Notes: generated from the sequence alone by a model not told the origin. Shown: positions 33,207 to 41,597, counted from the first letter of the stretch. The stretch: 59,482 nt of DNA from Rhodoferax sp. (GCA_008015235.1 SSFF01000022.1:1-59482), one strand, 5' to 3'. Numbers and translations are program-made.

Positions 33207-33872
33207 ATGACAACGCAGGAATGGAAGACCCATGCGGCAGCGCTGGCAGGCGGGGCTAGGCAGCGCCTGTGCCAGTGGATGCGCAAGCACTGGTTCGTGA
33301 GTACCTTGCTGGTGCTATATCTGCTGCTGCATGGGTATTGGCTGGCCTTTCGTTGGGTAACTACCCCCACCCTCAACCCCCACCCGACCGACAAGGTCAC
33401 GATTCGCGGCGCGTTTCCCTTTGACAAGGGGTACACCATGGAGATGTTCCAGGAAGCGAGCAGCACCACGCCCTGGGTCAATCGGTGGTGTGGCTATCCC
33501 ATGAGCAGTGAGGGATTTCCATGCCACGGTGGCAGACAGACGCTGACAGCGAAACAACTGGATTCCAAGCACTACGAGCTTACCTTTTACCGCGACTTCT
33601 ACCTGCCGGGTATTGCGGGGTGGAAGCATGCTGGAATAGCGCTAAGTACCCCCCGAGCTGACAAGCCCCGGTCGGGAGTCGCAGGGGGTTTTCCCAAAGG
33701 AGTGAAAGCGGCGAAATGCTTCGACTCTGAGGCAGCAGATGGTCATTTGATTTGCGTGGATTTGAAACTTGAAGGCCCCAATATTTACGTTCCACCGACC
33801 AGCAATTTTGAAGTCGACTTTTATCTTAAGTCCGAGCTGCCAGCCCATCTGGCGGACACGCCCTACCGTTAA
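33207..33872 (+). CDS. Orphan single-pass membrane protein, function unknown
   Basis: 221-aa protein with one clear transmembrane helix near residues 31-47 (FVSTLLVLYLLLHGYWLAF) after a basic N-terminus, and a large extracytoplasmic domain. The domain contains three paired-looking Cys positions (WCGYP, FPCHGG and KCFDS, ICVDL) that could form disulfides. I do not recognise a family. I chose ATG 33207 (MTTQEWKTH); the frame is open to 33120 but that stretch is repeat-derived. Codon choice looks less GC-rich than neighbouring cob genes, suggesting later arrival. It splits the cobalamin operon between btuD and the 2Fe-2S protein gene. Confidence 0.7.
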   Translation: MTTQEWKTHAAALAGGARQRLCQWMRKHWFVSTLLVLYLLLHGYWLAFRWVTTPTLNPHPTDKVTIRGAFPFDKGYTMEMFQEASSTTPWVNRWCGYPMSSEGFPCHGGRQTLTAKQLDSKHYELTFYRDFYLPGIAGWKHAGIALSTPRADKPRSGVAGGFPKGVKAAKCFDSEAADGHLICVDLKLEGPNIYVPPTSNFEVDFYLKSELPAHLADTPYR

Positions 33873-33887
33873 ACATCAAAAAGAAGC

Positions 33888-34241
33888 ATGAGCACAGAGA
33901 CGACGCCCAAACCTTCCATCAGCCCCTTCAAGCACTACGCGCTGGTCTGCACCGGCCCGCGCTGCGGCGAGGAAGGGGCTGCGCAGGCGCTGTATGACAG
34001 TCTCTGGGGCAAGCTCAAGGCGGCCGGTATTCACCAGGGGTCGGAGCGCACCAAGTTCAATGCCGTGGGCTGCTTTGGCGCCTGCAAGGGAGGCCCCATC
34101 CTGTGCGTGCAGCCCGCCAACACCTGGTATTACAACGTCACGCCAGACCACCTGGATCGCATCATCGAAGAGCACCTGGTGGGCGGTCAGCCCGTTCAGG
34201 AACTGGTCTTTTACCAGGGTGATCCCGCTTGTGGCGCATAG
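33888..34241 (+). CDS. Thioredoxin-fold 2Fe-2S ferredoxin protein of cobalamin clusters
   Basis: 117-aa protein of the (2Fe-2S) ferredoxin-like thioredoxin-fold family commonly found in cobalamin loci. Four candidate ligands: CTGPRCG (C-x4-C, about residues 21-26) and [10 protein letters not shown] (C-x3-C, about 62-66). Possibly supplies electrons for cobalt reduction before adenosylation by CobO, encoded 31 bp downstream; that role is an inference. Last residues DPACGA. Confidence 0.87.
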   Translation: MSTETTPKPSISPFKHYALVCTGPRCGEEGAAQALYDSLWGKLKAAGIHQGSERTKFNAVGCFGACKGGPILCVQPANTWYYNVTPDHLDRIIEEHLVGGQPVQELVFYQGDPACGA

Positions 34242-34272
34242 AGCGCACGCCACCACCACACTACACAACACC

Positions 34273-34842
34273 ATGCAAATCGAAACACCTCCTTCTGAGA
34301 AACCGTACGAGAAGCCCGAGGGCGAGCGCCGCGGCATCGTCATCGTCAACACCGGCGATGGCAAGGGCAAGAGCACGGCGGCCTTTGGCCTGGCGCTGCG
34401 GGCCCATGGCCGTGGAAAGAAGGTCAAGATATTCCAGTTCATGAAGGTGCCCACGGCGCGCTTTGGCGAACACCGCATGTTCGAGCAGCTGGGTATTCCC
34501 ATCGAAGGCCTGGGCGACGGTTTCAGCTGGAAAAGCCAGGACCTGGAGCACAGCGCCCAGCTGGCACGCGACGGCTGGCAAAAGGCCAAGGCTGCCATCC
34601 TCAGCGGCGACTACTTCATGGTCACGCTCGACGAGGTGACCTACCCGCTGATCTACGGCTGGCTGCCGCTGGACGATGTGCTGGAAACTCTGCGCACACG
34701 CCCGCGCGAGGTGCACGTGGTGCTGACCGGGCGCCGCTGCCCGCCCGAGCTGATTGCACTGGCCGATACCGTGACCGAGATGCAGATGGTCAAGCACGCC
34801 TTCAAGGCCGGCATTCCGGCCCAGCGCGGCATCGAGGACTGA
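34273..34842 (+). CDS. cobO: Cob(I)yrinic acid a,c-diamide adenosyltransferase
   Basis: 189-aa ATP:corrinoid adenosyltransferase of the CobO/BtuR/CobA type. P-loop [10 protein letters not shown] near residues 26-35, FQFMK, and [10 protein letters not shown]; the end has the usual [10 protein letters not shown]. It attaches the 5'-deoxyadenosyl group to cobalt. The start ATG 34273 follows the 2Fe-2S gene by 31 bp; cbiB follows closely. Confidence 0.95.
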   Translation: MQIETPPSEKPYEKPEGERRGIVIVNTGDGKGKSTAAFGLALRAHGRGKKVKIFQFMKVPTARFGEHRMFEQLGIPIEGLGDGFSWKSQDLEHSAQLARDGWQKAKAAILSGDYFMVTLDEVTYPLIYGWLPLDDVLETLRTRPREVHVVLTGRRCPPELIALADTVTEMQMVKHAFKAGIPAQRGIED

Positions 34843-34860
34843 GGTTTGGTTGCGGCTTGG

Positions 34861-35844
34861 ATGCTCCCACTGCACGTGGCCCCCCTGGGGGGTGCCGTGC
34901 TGGGGGTGGCCGTGCTCGTCGCCCTGGTGGTGGACCACTGGCTGGGCGAGCCGCCGGTTCGCTGGCACCCGGTGGTGTGGATGGGCAATTTCCTGGGCGT
35001 GGCCGGGCGTTGGCTGCAAGCCCGTGCGGTGCAGGACCCCTCCAAGCGTGATTGGAGGGCATTTTGGCTTGGAGCCCTCGTGTGGATTGCGGGGGCAGCT
35101 ACGGTTTGCATAGCGGCGGCCGGGCTGCAGTCCGTCTTGCGGGGCGCACCTTGGTGGCTGGCGGCGTTGGGCCTGGGTCTGCTGCTGAAACCTCTGCTGG
35201 CCTGGGCCTTGTTGCGCAGCGAGGTGCTGGCGGTGGAGGCGGCGCTGGCGCAGTCGTTGGACGCTGGGCGCGAACGCCTGCGCTTTCTGGTGAGCCGGGA
35301 TGTATCGCAATTGGATGCGACGACCGTGCGCGAAAGCGCCATCGAGACCCTGGCCGAGAACCTCAACGACTCGGTGGTGGCGCCGCTGTTCTGGTTTGTG
35401 CTGCTGGGCCTGCCGGGCGCGGCGCTGTTCCGCTTTGCCAATACCGCCGACGCCATGTGGGGCTACCCTGGGGTCTACCAGGGCCAGAACTGGGCCTGGG
35501 CCGGCAAATGGGCGGCGCGCGTGGACGACGTGTTGGGCTGGGTGCCCGCGCGCATCACCGCACTCTTGCTGATGGTGGTGGGCACAGGGCAGGGGCTGCG
35601 GCAGCTGCGGGTGGAGGCGGCACGCACACCGTCGCCCAACAGCGGCTGGCCCATGGCCGCCATGGCCCTGGTGCTGGGTGTGCGCCTGGCCAAACCCGGC
35701 GGCTATGTGCTCCACGCGGCAGGTCGTGCGGCCACGGCCCAGGACATGCACCGGGCCCTTGCTTTTGCATCCAATGTAGTTCTGGCCCTCGTATTCATTG
35801 CGCTGGCAGCTTCTGTTTTGATAGCGACTGGAGGCCTGTTGTGA
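34861..35844 (+). CDS. cbiB: Adenosylcobinamide-phosphate synthase CbiB (CobD)
   Basis: 327-aa integral membrane enzyme joining the aminopropanol(-phosphate) arm to adenosylcobyric acid. Motifs: LVDHWLGEPPVRWHPVVWMG at the start, SRDVSQLDATTVRESAIETLAENLNDSVVAPLFW, and ANTADAMWGY. Two stretches come from repeat copies: residues near 68-85 (helix FWLGALVWIAGAATVCIA) and the C-terminal helix VVLALVFIALAASVLIA. I chose ATG 34861; a TTG at 34846 with GAGG before it is possible. Its TGA overlaps the next gene's GTG. Confidence 0.94.
   Translation: MLPLHVAPLGGAVLGVAVLVALVVDHWLGEPPVRWHPVVWMGNFLGVAGRWLQARAVQDPSKRDWRAFWLGALVWIAGAATVCIAAAGLQSVLRGAPWWLAALGLGLLLKPLLAWALLRSEVLAVEAALAQSLDAGRERLRFLVSRDVSQLDATTVRESAIETLAENLNDSVVAPLFWFVLLGLPGAALFRFANTADAMWGYPGVYQGQNWAWAGKWAARVDDVLGWVPARITALLLMVVGTGQGLRQLRVEAARTPSPNSGWPMAAMALVLGVRLAKPGGYVLHAAGRAATAQDMHRALAFASNVVLALVFIALAASVLIATGGLL
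35061..35114 (+). repeat. Dispersed ~50-bp repeat, copy 9 (inside cbiB)
   Basis: ATTTTGGCTTGGAGCCCTCG, then GTGGATTGCGGGGGCAGC, then hairpin GCTACGGTTTGCATAGC. Frame ALVWIAGAATVCIA forms part of a membrane helix. Confidence 0.75.
35779..35825 (+). repeat. Dispersed ~50-bp repeat, copy 10 (3' end of cbiB)
   Basis: GTTCTGGCCCTCGTATTCATTG through GCAGCTTCTGTTTTGATAGC. Frame ALVFIALAASVLIA forms the last membrane helix of CbiB. It shares a 15-base identical stretch with the cobS copy. Confidence 0.8.
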
Positions 35845-36857
35845 GTTCCTTCAACGCGAAACGGGTGCATGGTGGCACCGACGCCCTGGGCGCGGCACGT
35901 TTCGATTTTTCCACCAACAGCCATGCTGCTGGGCCGTGCCCGATGGCGTTGGCCGCGGTGCAGGACGCAGACGCCACCCGCTACCCCGACGCGGCCTATA
36001 CCGCGCTGCGCGCGGCCCTGGCCGACTTCCATGGCGTGGCGCCCGGGCGCATCGTCCTGGCCGGTAGCGCCAGTGAATTCATTTTCCGAATCAGCGCCTG
36101 GGTGGCGCGCCAAGGGGGCCGCAGCGTCCATGTGCCACGGCACGCCTATGGCGACTACCTGCACGGCGCCCAGGCCTGGGGCCTGGAACGCGTGGGCGAT
36201 CAGGACGCTGCCGATCTGGTCTGGGCCTGCGAGCCTTCCAGCCCCTTGGGCCAGGCGCACGGCAACTGGCCGCGCCGCCTGGGGCAGGTGGGTGCTCCGA
36301 CCGTGGTGCTGGACTGCGCCTACGCCCCCTTGCGCCTGCAGGGCGCGCCCAGCCTGGATACGGCCCAGCGCGACGGCGTCTGGCAGCTGTACTCGCCGAA
36401 CAAGGCCTTGGGCCTGACGGGCGTGCGCGCCGCCTACGCCCTGGCGCCGGTCTACGCGCAGGACGCTGCAGCCCAACTTGACGCCCTGGCCCCCAGCTGG
36501 GTGGTAGGCGCGCATGGCGAGGCCATGCTGCAGGCCTGGACGCAGCCTGCAACGCAGCAGTGGCTGGCGCAGAGTCTGGTGCTGCTGCGGCAGTGGAAAG
36601 AACGCCAGCTAGTGCTGCTGCAGGCCCAGGGCTGGGAGTGTCAGCCCAGCGACGCCAATTTCTTCTGCGCCCGGCCCCCGGCGCCGCTGGACCTGGCCGC
36701 CCTACGGGCTGCTGGCATCAAGCTGCGCGACGCCACGTCCTTCGGTCTGTCGGGCTGGTACCGGCTGGGCACCCTGGCGCCGGAAGCCCAAGATGCCCTG
36801 CGTACGGCCCTGGAAGCGCAACGCGGCGACAATACGCACCCCAGTGTTCCCGTGTGA
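35841..36857 (+). CDS. cobD: Threonine-phosphate decarboxylase (CobC/CobD aminotransferase fold)
   Basis: 338-aa PLP enzyme of the class I/II aminotransferase fold. In cobalamin loci this protein decarboxylates L-threonine O-3-phosphate to (R)-1-amino-2-propanol phosphate, the arm used by CbiB (called cobC in the P. denitrificans scheme). Seen: FDFSTNSHAAGP near the N-terminus, the PLP-lysine region LYSPNKALGLTGVR, and GWYRLGTL near the end. The start GTG 35841 overlaps the cbiB stop by 4 bp. Confidence 0.9.
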   Translation: MSSFNAKRVHGGTDALGAARFDFSTNSHAAGPCPMALAAVQDADATRYPDAAYTALRAALADFHGVAPGRIVLAGSASEFIFRISAWVARQGGRSVHVPRHAYGDYLHGAQAWGLERVGDQDAADLVWACEPSSPLGQAHGNWPRRLGQVGAPTVVLDCAYAPLRLQGAPSLDTAQRDGVWQLYSPNKALGLTGVRAAYALAPVYAQDAAAQLDALAPSWVVGAHGEAMLQAWTQPATQQWLAQSLVLLRQWKERQLVLLQAQGWECQPSDANFFCARPPAPLDLAALRAAGIKLRDATSFGLSGWYRLGTLAPEAQDALRTALEAQRGDNTHPSVPV

Positions 36858-36865
36858 GTGCGTGC

Positions 36866-37501
36866 ATGACCTATAGCGTCAAGGAAATTTTCTACACCCT
36901 GCAAGGCGAAGGCAACCATGCCGGTCGTCCGGCGGTGTTCTGCCGTTTTGCCGGGTGCAACCTATGGAGCGGGGTGGAAGAGGGCCGGGCCAGCGCGGTG
37001 TGCCAGTTCTGCGATACCGACTTTGTAGGCACCGACGGCGAAGGCGGCGGCAAGTTTGTCGATGCTGCCAGCCTGGCAGCGCGTATCAACGCCCTGTGGC
37101 CTGCCGATTACCCCGCGCAGAAATACGTGGTCTGCACCGGGGGTGAGCCACTGCTGCAGCTCGACATGTCCTTGATCGATGCGCTGCACGCGGCGGGGTT
37201 CACCGTGGCAATCGAAACCAATGGAACCTTGCCGGTGCCCGCGGGCGTGGACTGGGTCTGCGTCAGCCCCAAGATGGGGGCGGAACTGGTGGTTCGCAGC
37301 GGCAACGAGATCAAGGTGGTGATTCCGCAGGCCGGGCAACCGCTGGACCAATACGCCGCGCTCGACTTCGAGCACCATTTTGTCCAGGCCATGGACGGGC
37401 CGCTGCAGGCCACCAACCTCAAACTGGCGATTGACTACTGCAAGGCCCATCCGCGCTGGAAACTGTCTCTGCAGACCCATAAGCTGCTGCAGATTCCGTA
37501 A
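36866..37501 (+). CDS. queE: 7-carboxy-7-deazaguanine synthase QueE
   Basis: 211-aa radical SAM enzyme that contracts 6-carboxytetrahydropterin to 7-carboxy-7-deazaguanine in queuosine biosynthesis. The N-terminus has IFYTLQGEGNHAGRP, and the cluster motif is the variant CX14CX2C (GCNLWSG..VCQFCDTDF), known from Burkholderia QueE, in place of CX3CX2C. TGGEPLLQ and ETNGT are also present. Not a cobalamin enzyme, though inside the cobalamin locus; queD follows. Confidence 0.95.
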   Translation: MTYSVKEIFYTLQGEGNHAGRPAVFCRFAGCNLWSGVEEGRASAVCQFCDTDFVGTDGEGGGKFVDAASLAARINALWPADYPAQKYVVCTGGEPLLQLDMSLIDALHAAGFTVAIETNGTLPVPAGVDWVCVSPKMGAELVVRSGNEIKVVIPQAGQPLDQYAALDFEHHFVQAMDGPLQATNLKLAIDYCKAHPRWKLSLQTHKLLQIP

Positions 37502-37521
37502 AGAACAACAGGATTTTTCCC

Positions 37522-37965
37522 ATGCTGACCATTACCCGCAAGATGGAATTCGATGCCGGGCATCGCATTCCCGACCACAATAGCCAGTGCCGCAACCTGC
37601 ACGGCCACCGCTACACCCTGCTCATCACTCTCACAGGTGATGTGGTGCAGAAGGACGGCGAATCCGACAACGGAATGATCATGGACTTCGGTGACATCAA
37701 GGCACTGGCCAAACAGCACTTGGTGGACCTGTGGGACCACGCCTTCATCGTCTACGAAAAAGACACGGCCGTGCGCGCCTTCCTTGACAGCATGCCGGGC
37801 CACAAGACCGTGGTCATTGACCGCGTGCCCACGGTGGAAAACCTGGCCAAGGCGGCTTTTGACATCCTCAAGGACGTCTACAACAATCGTTTCGGCCGCC
37901 ACCTGTCGCTGACCAAGGTCACTCTGTACGAAACCCCGAACTGCTGGGCGGAGATCGACGGCTGA
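37522..37965 (+). CDS. queD: 6-carboxytetrahydropterin synthase QueD
   Basis: 147-aa enzyme converting 7,8-dihydroneopterin triphosphate to 6-carboxy-tetrahydropterin, the substrate of QueE. Zinc-binding His residues occur in FDAGHRI and LHGHRY, and the catalytic Cys in QCRNLHGH; MDFGDIK and LWDHAFI are family motifs, with the late YETPNCWAEI. The stop overlaps the cobQ start by 1 bp. Function is in queuosine synthesis rather than cobalamin. Confidence 0.96.
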   Translation: MLTITRKMEFDAGHRIPDHNSQCRNLHGHRYTLLITLTGDVVQKDGESDNGMIMDFGDIKALAKQHLVDLWDHAFIVYEKDTAVRAFLDSMPGHKTVVIDRVPTVENLAKAAFDILKDVYNNRFGRHLSLTKVTLYETPNCWAEIDG

Positions 37966-39428
37966 TGGCTGCTCGTTGCGTGATGGTGCTGGGCACCACC
38001 AGTGGTGCCGGCAAGAGCTGGCTGACCACGGCCCTGTGCCGCTACTACGCACGCCAAGGCTTGAAAGTGGCGCCGTTCAAGGCGCAGAACATGAGCAACA
38101 ACGCTCGTGTGGTGGCGTCTGAAAACGGCCAGGGGGAAATCGGCAGTGCCCAGTATTTCCAGGCCCTGGCCGCCCGGGCGGTGCCCGACGTGCGCATGAA
38201 CCCATTGCTGCTGAAGCCCGAAGCCGACACCCACAGCCAGGTGGTTCTGATGGGGCAGGTGAGCGAGGAACTCTCGCGCATGCCCTGGCGCGGCCGCAGT
38301 GCCAGCGTCTGGCCGCAAATCGCGGCTGCGCTGGACGCATTGCGTGCCGAGAACGATGTGGTGGTGATCGAGGGCGCCGGTTCGCCGGCCGAGATCAACC
38401 TGCATGCCAGCGACATCGTCAACATGCGCGTGGCTGTGCATTGCAATGCCGCCTGCCTGCTGGTGACCGACATTGACCGTGGCGGCGCCTTTGCCCACCT
38501 GTACGGCACCTGGGCGCTGCTGCCCGAGGAGGAGCGTCAGCTTTTCAAAGGCTTTGTGCTGAACAAGTTCCGTGGCGACGCCAGCCTGCTGGCCCCGGCC
38601 CCGCAGATGTTGCAGGACCTGACGGGCGTACCTACGGTGGCCACGCTGCCCATGTGGTGGCACCACGGCTTGCCCGAAGAAGACGGTGTGTTCGATGACC
38701 GCAGCGTCTCGGCCGGGCGTGTGACGCGCACCGTGGCGGTGCTGGCCTATCCGCGCATCAGCAACCTGGACGAATTCCAGCCGCTCAAGAACATTCCCGG
38801 CATTCGCCTGCAGTGGGTGCGCAGCCCCAAGGAGCTGGCGGGCTTGGGCCAGGACGACTGGATCATCCTGCCCGGCTCCAAGGCCACGGCGGCCGACCTG
38901 GCCTGGCTACGCAGCCAAGGGCTGGACGCGGCCATCGTCCAGCACGCGGCGCAGGGGGGGGCGGTACTGGGCATTTGTGGCGGGCTGCAGATGCTGGGCG
39001 AAGCCTTGCACGACCCGCATGGCATTGACGGCAATGCGCCGGGCTTGGGGCTGTTGCCGCTGGTGACCGAGTTTGCGCAGGACAAGACGGTGTGCCACAC
39101 CCGCAGCGCCTTTGCCACGGTCTGGCCCGAAGGTGGCCTACCCTGGTCGGCACTGGCTGCTACACCGGTGGCGGGCTACGAAATCCACCACGGCCAAACC
39201 CGTGCGCTCCAGGCCGGCGCCCATGTGGTGCTGCCCAACGGCCTGGGCTGGTGCAATGCCCAAGGGAATGTGCTGGGCTTGTACCTGCACGGTCTGTTCG
39301 AAGACCCTGCGGTGCTGCAAGCCCTGTTCGGTGCTAATGCGCCTACGCTGGACGCGGTGTTCGATGGTCTGGCGGACTACATCGGTACACACTTCGCCCC
39401 CGGCGTGCTCGACGCCCTGGTGTGCTGA
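37965..39428 (+). CDS. cobQ: Cobyric acid synthase CobQ
   Basis: 487-aa glutamine-dependent amidase (CbiP/CobQ) that amidates the b, d, e and g positions of adenosylcobyrinic acid a,c-diamide. N-terminal P-loop TTSGAGKSW, FKAQNMSNN, EGAGSPAEINL, DIDRGGAFAH; C-terminal amidotransferase with LPGSKAT, catalytic Cys in GICGGLQMLG, and GYEIHHG. Length is typical. The second riboswitch follows the stop. Confidence 0.96.
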   Translation: MAARCVMVLGTTSGAGKSWLTTALCRYYARQGLKVAPFKAQNMSNNARVVASENGQGEIGSAQYFQALAARAVPDVRMNPLLLKPEADTHSQVVLMGQVSEELSRMPWRGRSASVWPQIAAALDALRAENDVVVIEGAGSPAEINLHASDIVNMRVAVHCNAACLLVTDIDRGGAFAHLYGTWALLPEEERQLFKGFVLNKFRGDASLLAPAPQMLQDLTGVPTVATLPMWWHHGLPEEDGVFDDRSVSAGRVTRTVAVLAYPRISNLDEFQPLKNIPGIRLQWVRSPKELAGLGQDDWIILPGSKATAADLAWLRSQGLDAAIVQHAAQGGAVLGICGGLQMLGEALHDPHGIDGNAPGLGLLPLVTEFAQDKTVCHTRSAFATVWPEGGLPWSALAATPVAGYEIHHGQTRALQAGAHVVLPNGLGWCNAQGNVLGLYLHGLFEDPAVLQALFGANAPTLDAVFDGLADYIGTHFAPGVLDALVC

Positions 39429-39449
39429 AGGCAAGCGCTTCGGCGCTGC

Positions 39450-39455
39450 TATGAT
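39450..39455 (+). promoter_or_regulatory. Candidate -10 element before the second cobalamin riboswitch
   Basis: TATGAT, placing transcription start at about 39462, right at the riboswitch start. No convincing -35. An AGCGC-TTCG-GCGCT hairpin (39434-39447) directly precedes it. Confidence 0.45.
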
Positions 39456-39463
39456 CCACCGCT

Positions 39464-39626
39464 TCAGGTGCCCGTGTGCCATTGGCCTCGGGAGAATCGG
39501 GAAGACGGTGTGAATCCGTCGCGTGCCCAACGCTGTAAGGATGATGCCCACCACTTAAACCACTGGCTGCCAGGCCGGGAAGGTGTGACGGGGCAGATGA
39601 CTCCAAGCCAGAAGACCGGCCTGATG
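39464..39626 (+). promoter_or_regulatory. Cobalamin (AdoCbl) riboswitch upstream of cobT
   Basis: Textbook cobalamin aptamer: AGGTGCC, GGGAATCGGGAAG-like block with TGTGAATCCGTCGCGTGCCC, CTGTAAGGATGA, CCACTTAAACCACTGGC (B12 box) and the final GCCAGAAGACCGGCCTG. About 60 bp separate it from the cobT start. It splits the cobalamin genes into two independently regulated units. Confidence 0.96.
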
Positions 39627-39684
39627 CTTTTCTTGGTGCTGCAAGGCCGGGCAGCATCTTCATGTTCATGCACAGGGGACTGCC

Positions 39685-40776
39685 TTGAATTACTCACTTC
39701 CTATCCTTTCGGATATAGCAACACCTGCACTCACGACTGCACTGCAGGACAAACTCAACAACAAGACCAAGCCGCTGGGTTCGCTCGGGCGCATCGAAGA
39801 CCTTGCCCTGAAGATTGGCCAGATCCTGGGCACCGAGAACCCGGTGCTGGACCAGCCGCAGATGGTGGTGTTTGCCGGTGACCATGGCCTGGCGGCGCGC
39901 GGCGTTTCGGCCTTTCCCAGCGACGTGACCTGGCAGATGGTCGAGAACTTCCTCGCGGGCGGCGCGGCCGTGAGCGTGCTGGCGCGCCAGCATGGGCTGG
40001 CTCTGACCGTGGTCGATTGCGGCGTCAAGCACGACTTCCTGGCCGGTTTACCCGCGGGCAGCACGCGTCCCGGACTACAGGTGCGCAAGGTGGCCTGGGG
40101 CACGGCCGACTCCTCGCAGGTCCCAGCTATGACCACCGGCGAATGCGAAGCTGCACTGGCCCACGGCATGGACCTGGTGCGCGGACTGCCCGGAAACGCC
40201 TTGCTGCTTGGTGAAATGGGCATTGCCAACACCTCGGCGGCCTCGCTCTTGCTGGCCAAGCTGGCTGGCTTGGACATCGTGCAGTGCACCGGTGCCGGCA
40301 CCGGGCTCGACGCCCCGGCGGTACAGCGCAAGGCCGCGGTGCTGCGTGAGGTGCTGGAACGCCATGCCGACAAGAAGGATCCGCTGGAGGTGCTGGCGGC
40401 CGTGGGGGGGCTGGAGATCGCCACCATGGTCGGCGCGGTGCTGCAGGCCGCGCACGAGCGCCGCGTGGTGGTGGTGGACGGCTTCATCGCCACCAGCGCA
40501 GTGCTGGTGGCCCATGCCTTGCAGCCGCTGGTGCTGCAGCGCTGCGTGTTTGCCCACCGCTCTGGCGAGCGCGGCCATGAATTTATGCTGCAGCACCTGG
40601 GCGTGCAGGCTCTGCTCGACCTGGGCCTGCGCCTGGGCGAAGGTTCGGGCGCCGCGCTGGCCTGGCCGCTGTTGCAGTCCGCTTGCGCGGTACTGCGCGA
40701 CATGGCCAGCTTCGCCTCGGCCGGGGTCTCGGACAAGACGGGTGAAGTGCCCACCAAAACGCCTGCACAAGCGTGA
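39685..40776 (+). CDS. cobT: Nicotinate-nucleotide-dimethylbenzimidazole phosphoribosyltransferase
   Basis: 363-aa enzyme making alpha-ribazole phosphate, the lower-ligand nucleotide of cobalamin. Motifs: LNNKTKPLGSLGRIEDLALK, VVFAGDHGLAARGVSAFP, LLLGEMGIANTSAAS, GAGTGLD, VDGFIATSA, and HRSGERGHE. It starts with TTG 39685, with AGGGGA 6 bp upstream, and is the first gene of the second riboswitch unit. Its stop overlaps the cobS start. Confidence 0.95.
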   Translation: MNYSLPILSDIATPALTTALQDKLNNKTKPLGSLGRIEDLALKIGQILGTENPVLDQPQMVVFAGDHGLAARGVSAFPSDVTWQMVENFLAGGAAVSVLARQHGLALTVVDCGVKHDFLAGLPAGSTRPGLQVRKVAWGTADSSQVPAMTTGECEAALAHGMDLVRGLPGNALLLGEMGIANTSAASLLLAKLAGLDIVQCTGAGTGLDAPAVQRKAAVLREVLERHADKKDPLEVLAAVGGLEIATMVGAVLQAAHERRVVVVDGFIATSAVLVAHALQPLVLQRCVFAHRSGERGHEFMLQHLGVQALLDLGLRLGEGSGAALAWPLLQSACAVLRDMASFASAGVSDKTGEVPTKTPAQA

Positions 40777-41597
40777 TGCGCTTTCTGCGCCACTACCTGC
40801 TGGCGGTCCAGTTCTTCACCCGCATCCCCATCACGGGGCGCCTGGCCGACTGGGTGGGCTACAGCCCGGCCATGCTGCGCGCCAGTGCGGCGCACCTGCC
40901 GGGCATTGGCGTGCTGGTGGGGGGGCTGGTGGCCTTGCTGTCCTGGGCCTTGCTGCAGGCCTTGCTGCCTGGGCCGTTCAGCCCATTGGTGGTGGCGGTG
41001 CTGGGCACGGTGTTCACCGTGCTGCTCACCGGAGGCTTCCACGAAGACGGCCTGGCCGATGTGGCCGACGGCCTGGGCGGCAGCTACGACCGCAACCGGG
41101 CGCTGGAGATCATGAAGGACTCGCGCGTCGGGGCCTTCGGCGCCATGGCGCTGGTGCTGGTCCTGCTGTCCAAGGTCAGTTTGCTGGCCTTGCTCGGTAG
41201 CCAGGGCGCGGGGCTGCTGGTATTGGCCTTGCTCGCGGGCCATGTGGTGTCGCGCACCTGGCCACTGCTGGTCATTCGCCTCTTGCCCCACGTGGGCGAT
41301 GCTGCCGGCTCCAAATCCAAGCCCCTGGCCGACCAGATCAGCCTGTGTGCGCTGGCGGCCGGTTTTTTATGGTGTTTTGCGGTTCTGGCCCTCGTAGGTA
41401 TTGCGTGGCAAGCTATGTTTTTCATAGCGAATGACATGCGTGTTCTGGCTTCTGCCGTGCTGGTATCGGCCCTGGCAGCGGCCTGCATGGCCTGGCGCCT
41501 GCAGCGTCGGCTGCAGGGCTTTACAGGCGATGGCCTGGGGGCCACCCAGCAGTTCGGTGAAATCGGCTTTTACCTTGGAATGGCGCTGGCGTTATGA
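40773..41597 (+). CDS. cobS: Adenosylcobinamide-GDP ribazoletransferase (cobalamin synthase)
   Basis: 274-aa membrane enzyme joining AdoCbi-GDP to alpha-ribazole (phosphate). Motifs: LLAVQFFTRIP, GFHEDGLADVADGLGG, and RALEIMKDSRVGAFG; several hydrophobic helices. The helix CFAVLALVGIAWQAMFFIA (about residues 202-220) is encoded by a repeat copy. GTG 40773 overlaps the cobT stop by 4 bp; ATG 40776 is an alternative. The stop overlaps the phosphatase gene by 4 bp. Confidence 0.95.
   Translation: MMRFLRHYLLAVQFFTRIPITGRLADWVGYSPAMLRASAAHLPGIGVLVGGLVALLSWALLQALLPGPFSPLVVAVLGTVFTVLLTGGFHEDGLADVADGLGGSYDRNRALEIMKDSRVGAFGAMALVLVLLSKVSLLALLGSQGAGLLVLALLAGHVVSRTWPLLVIRLLPHVGDAAGSKSKPLADQISLCALAAGFLWCFAVLALVGIAWQAMFFIANDMRVLASAVLVSALAAACMAWRLQRRLQGFTGDGLGATQQFGEIGFYLGMALAL
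41381..41428 (+). repeat. Dispersed ~50-bp repeat, copy 11 (inside cobS)
   Basis: GGTTCTGGCCCTCGTAGG, then TATTGCGTGGCAAGCTATG ending CATAGC. Frame ALVGIAWQAMFFIA forms part of a membrane helix. Confidence 0.8.
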
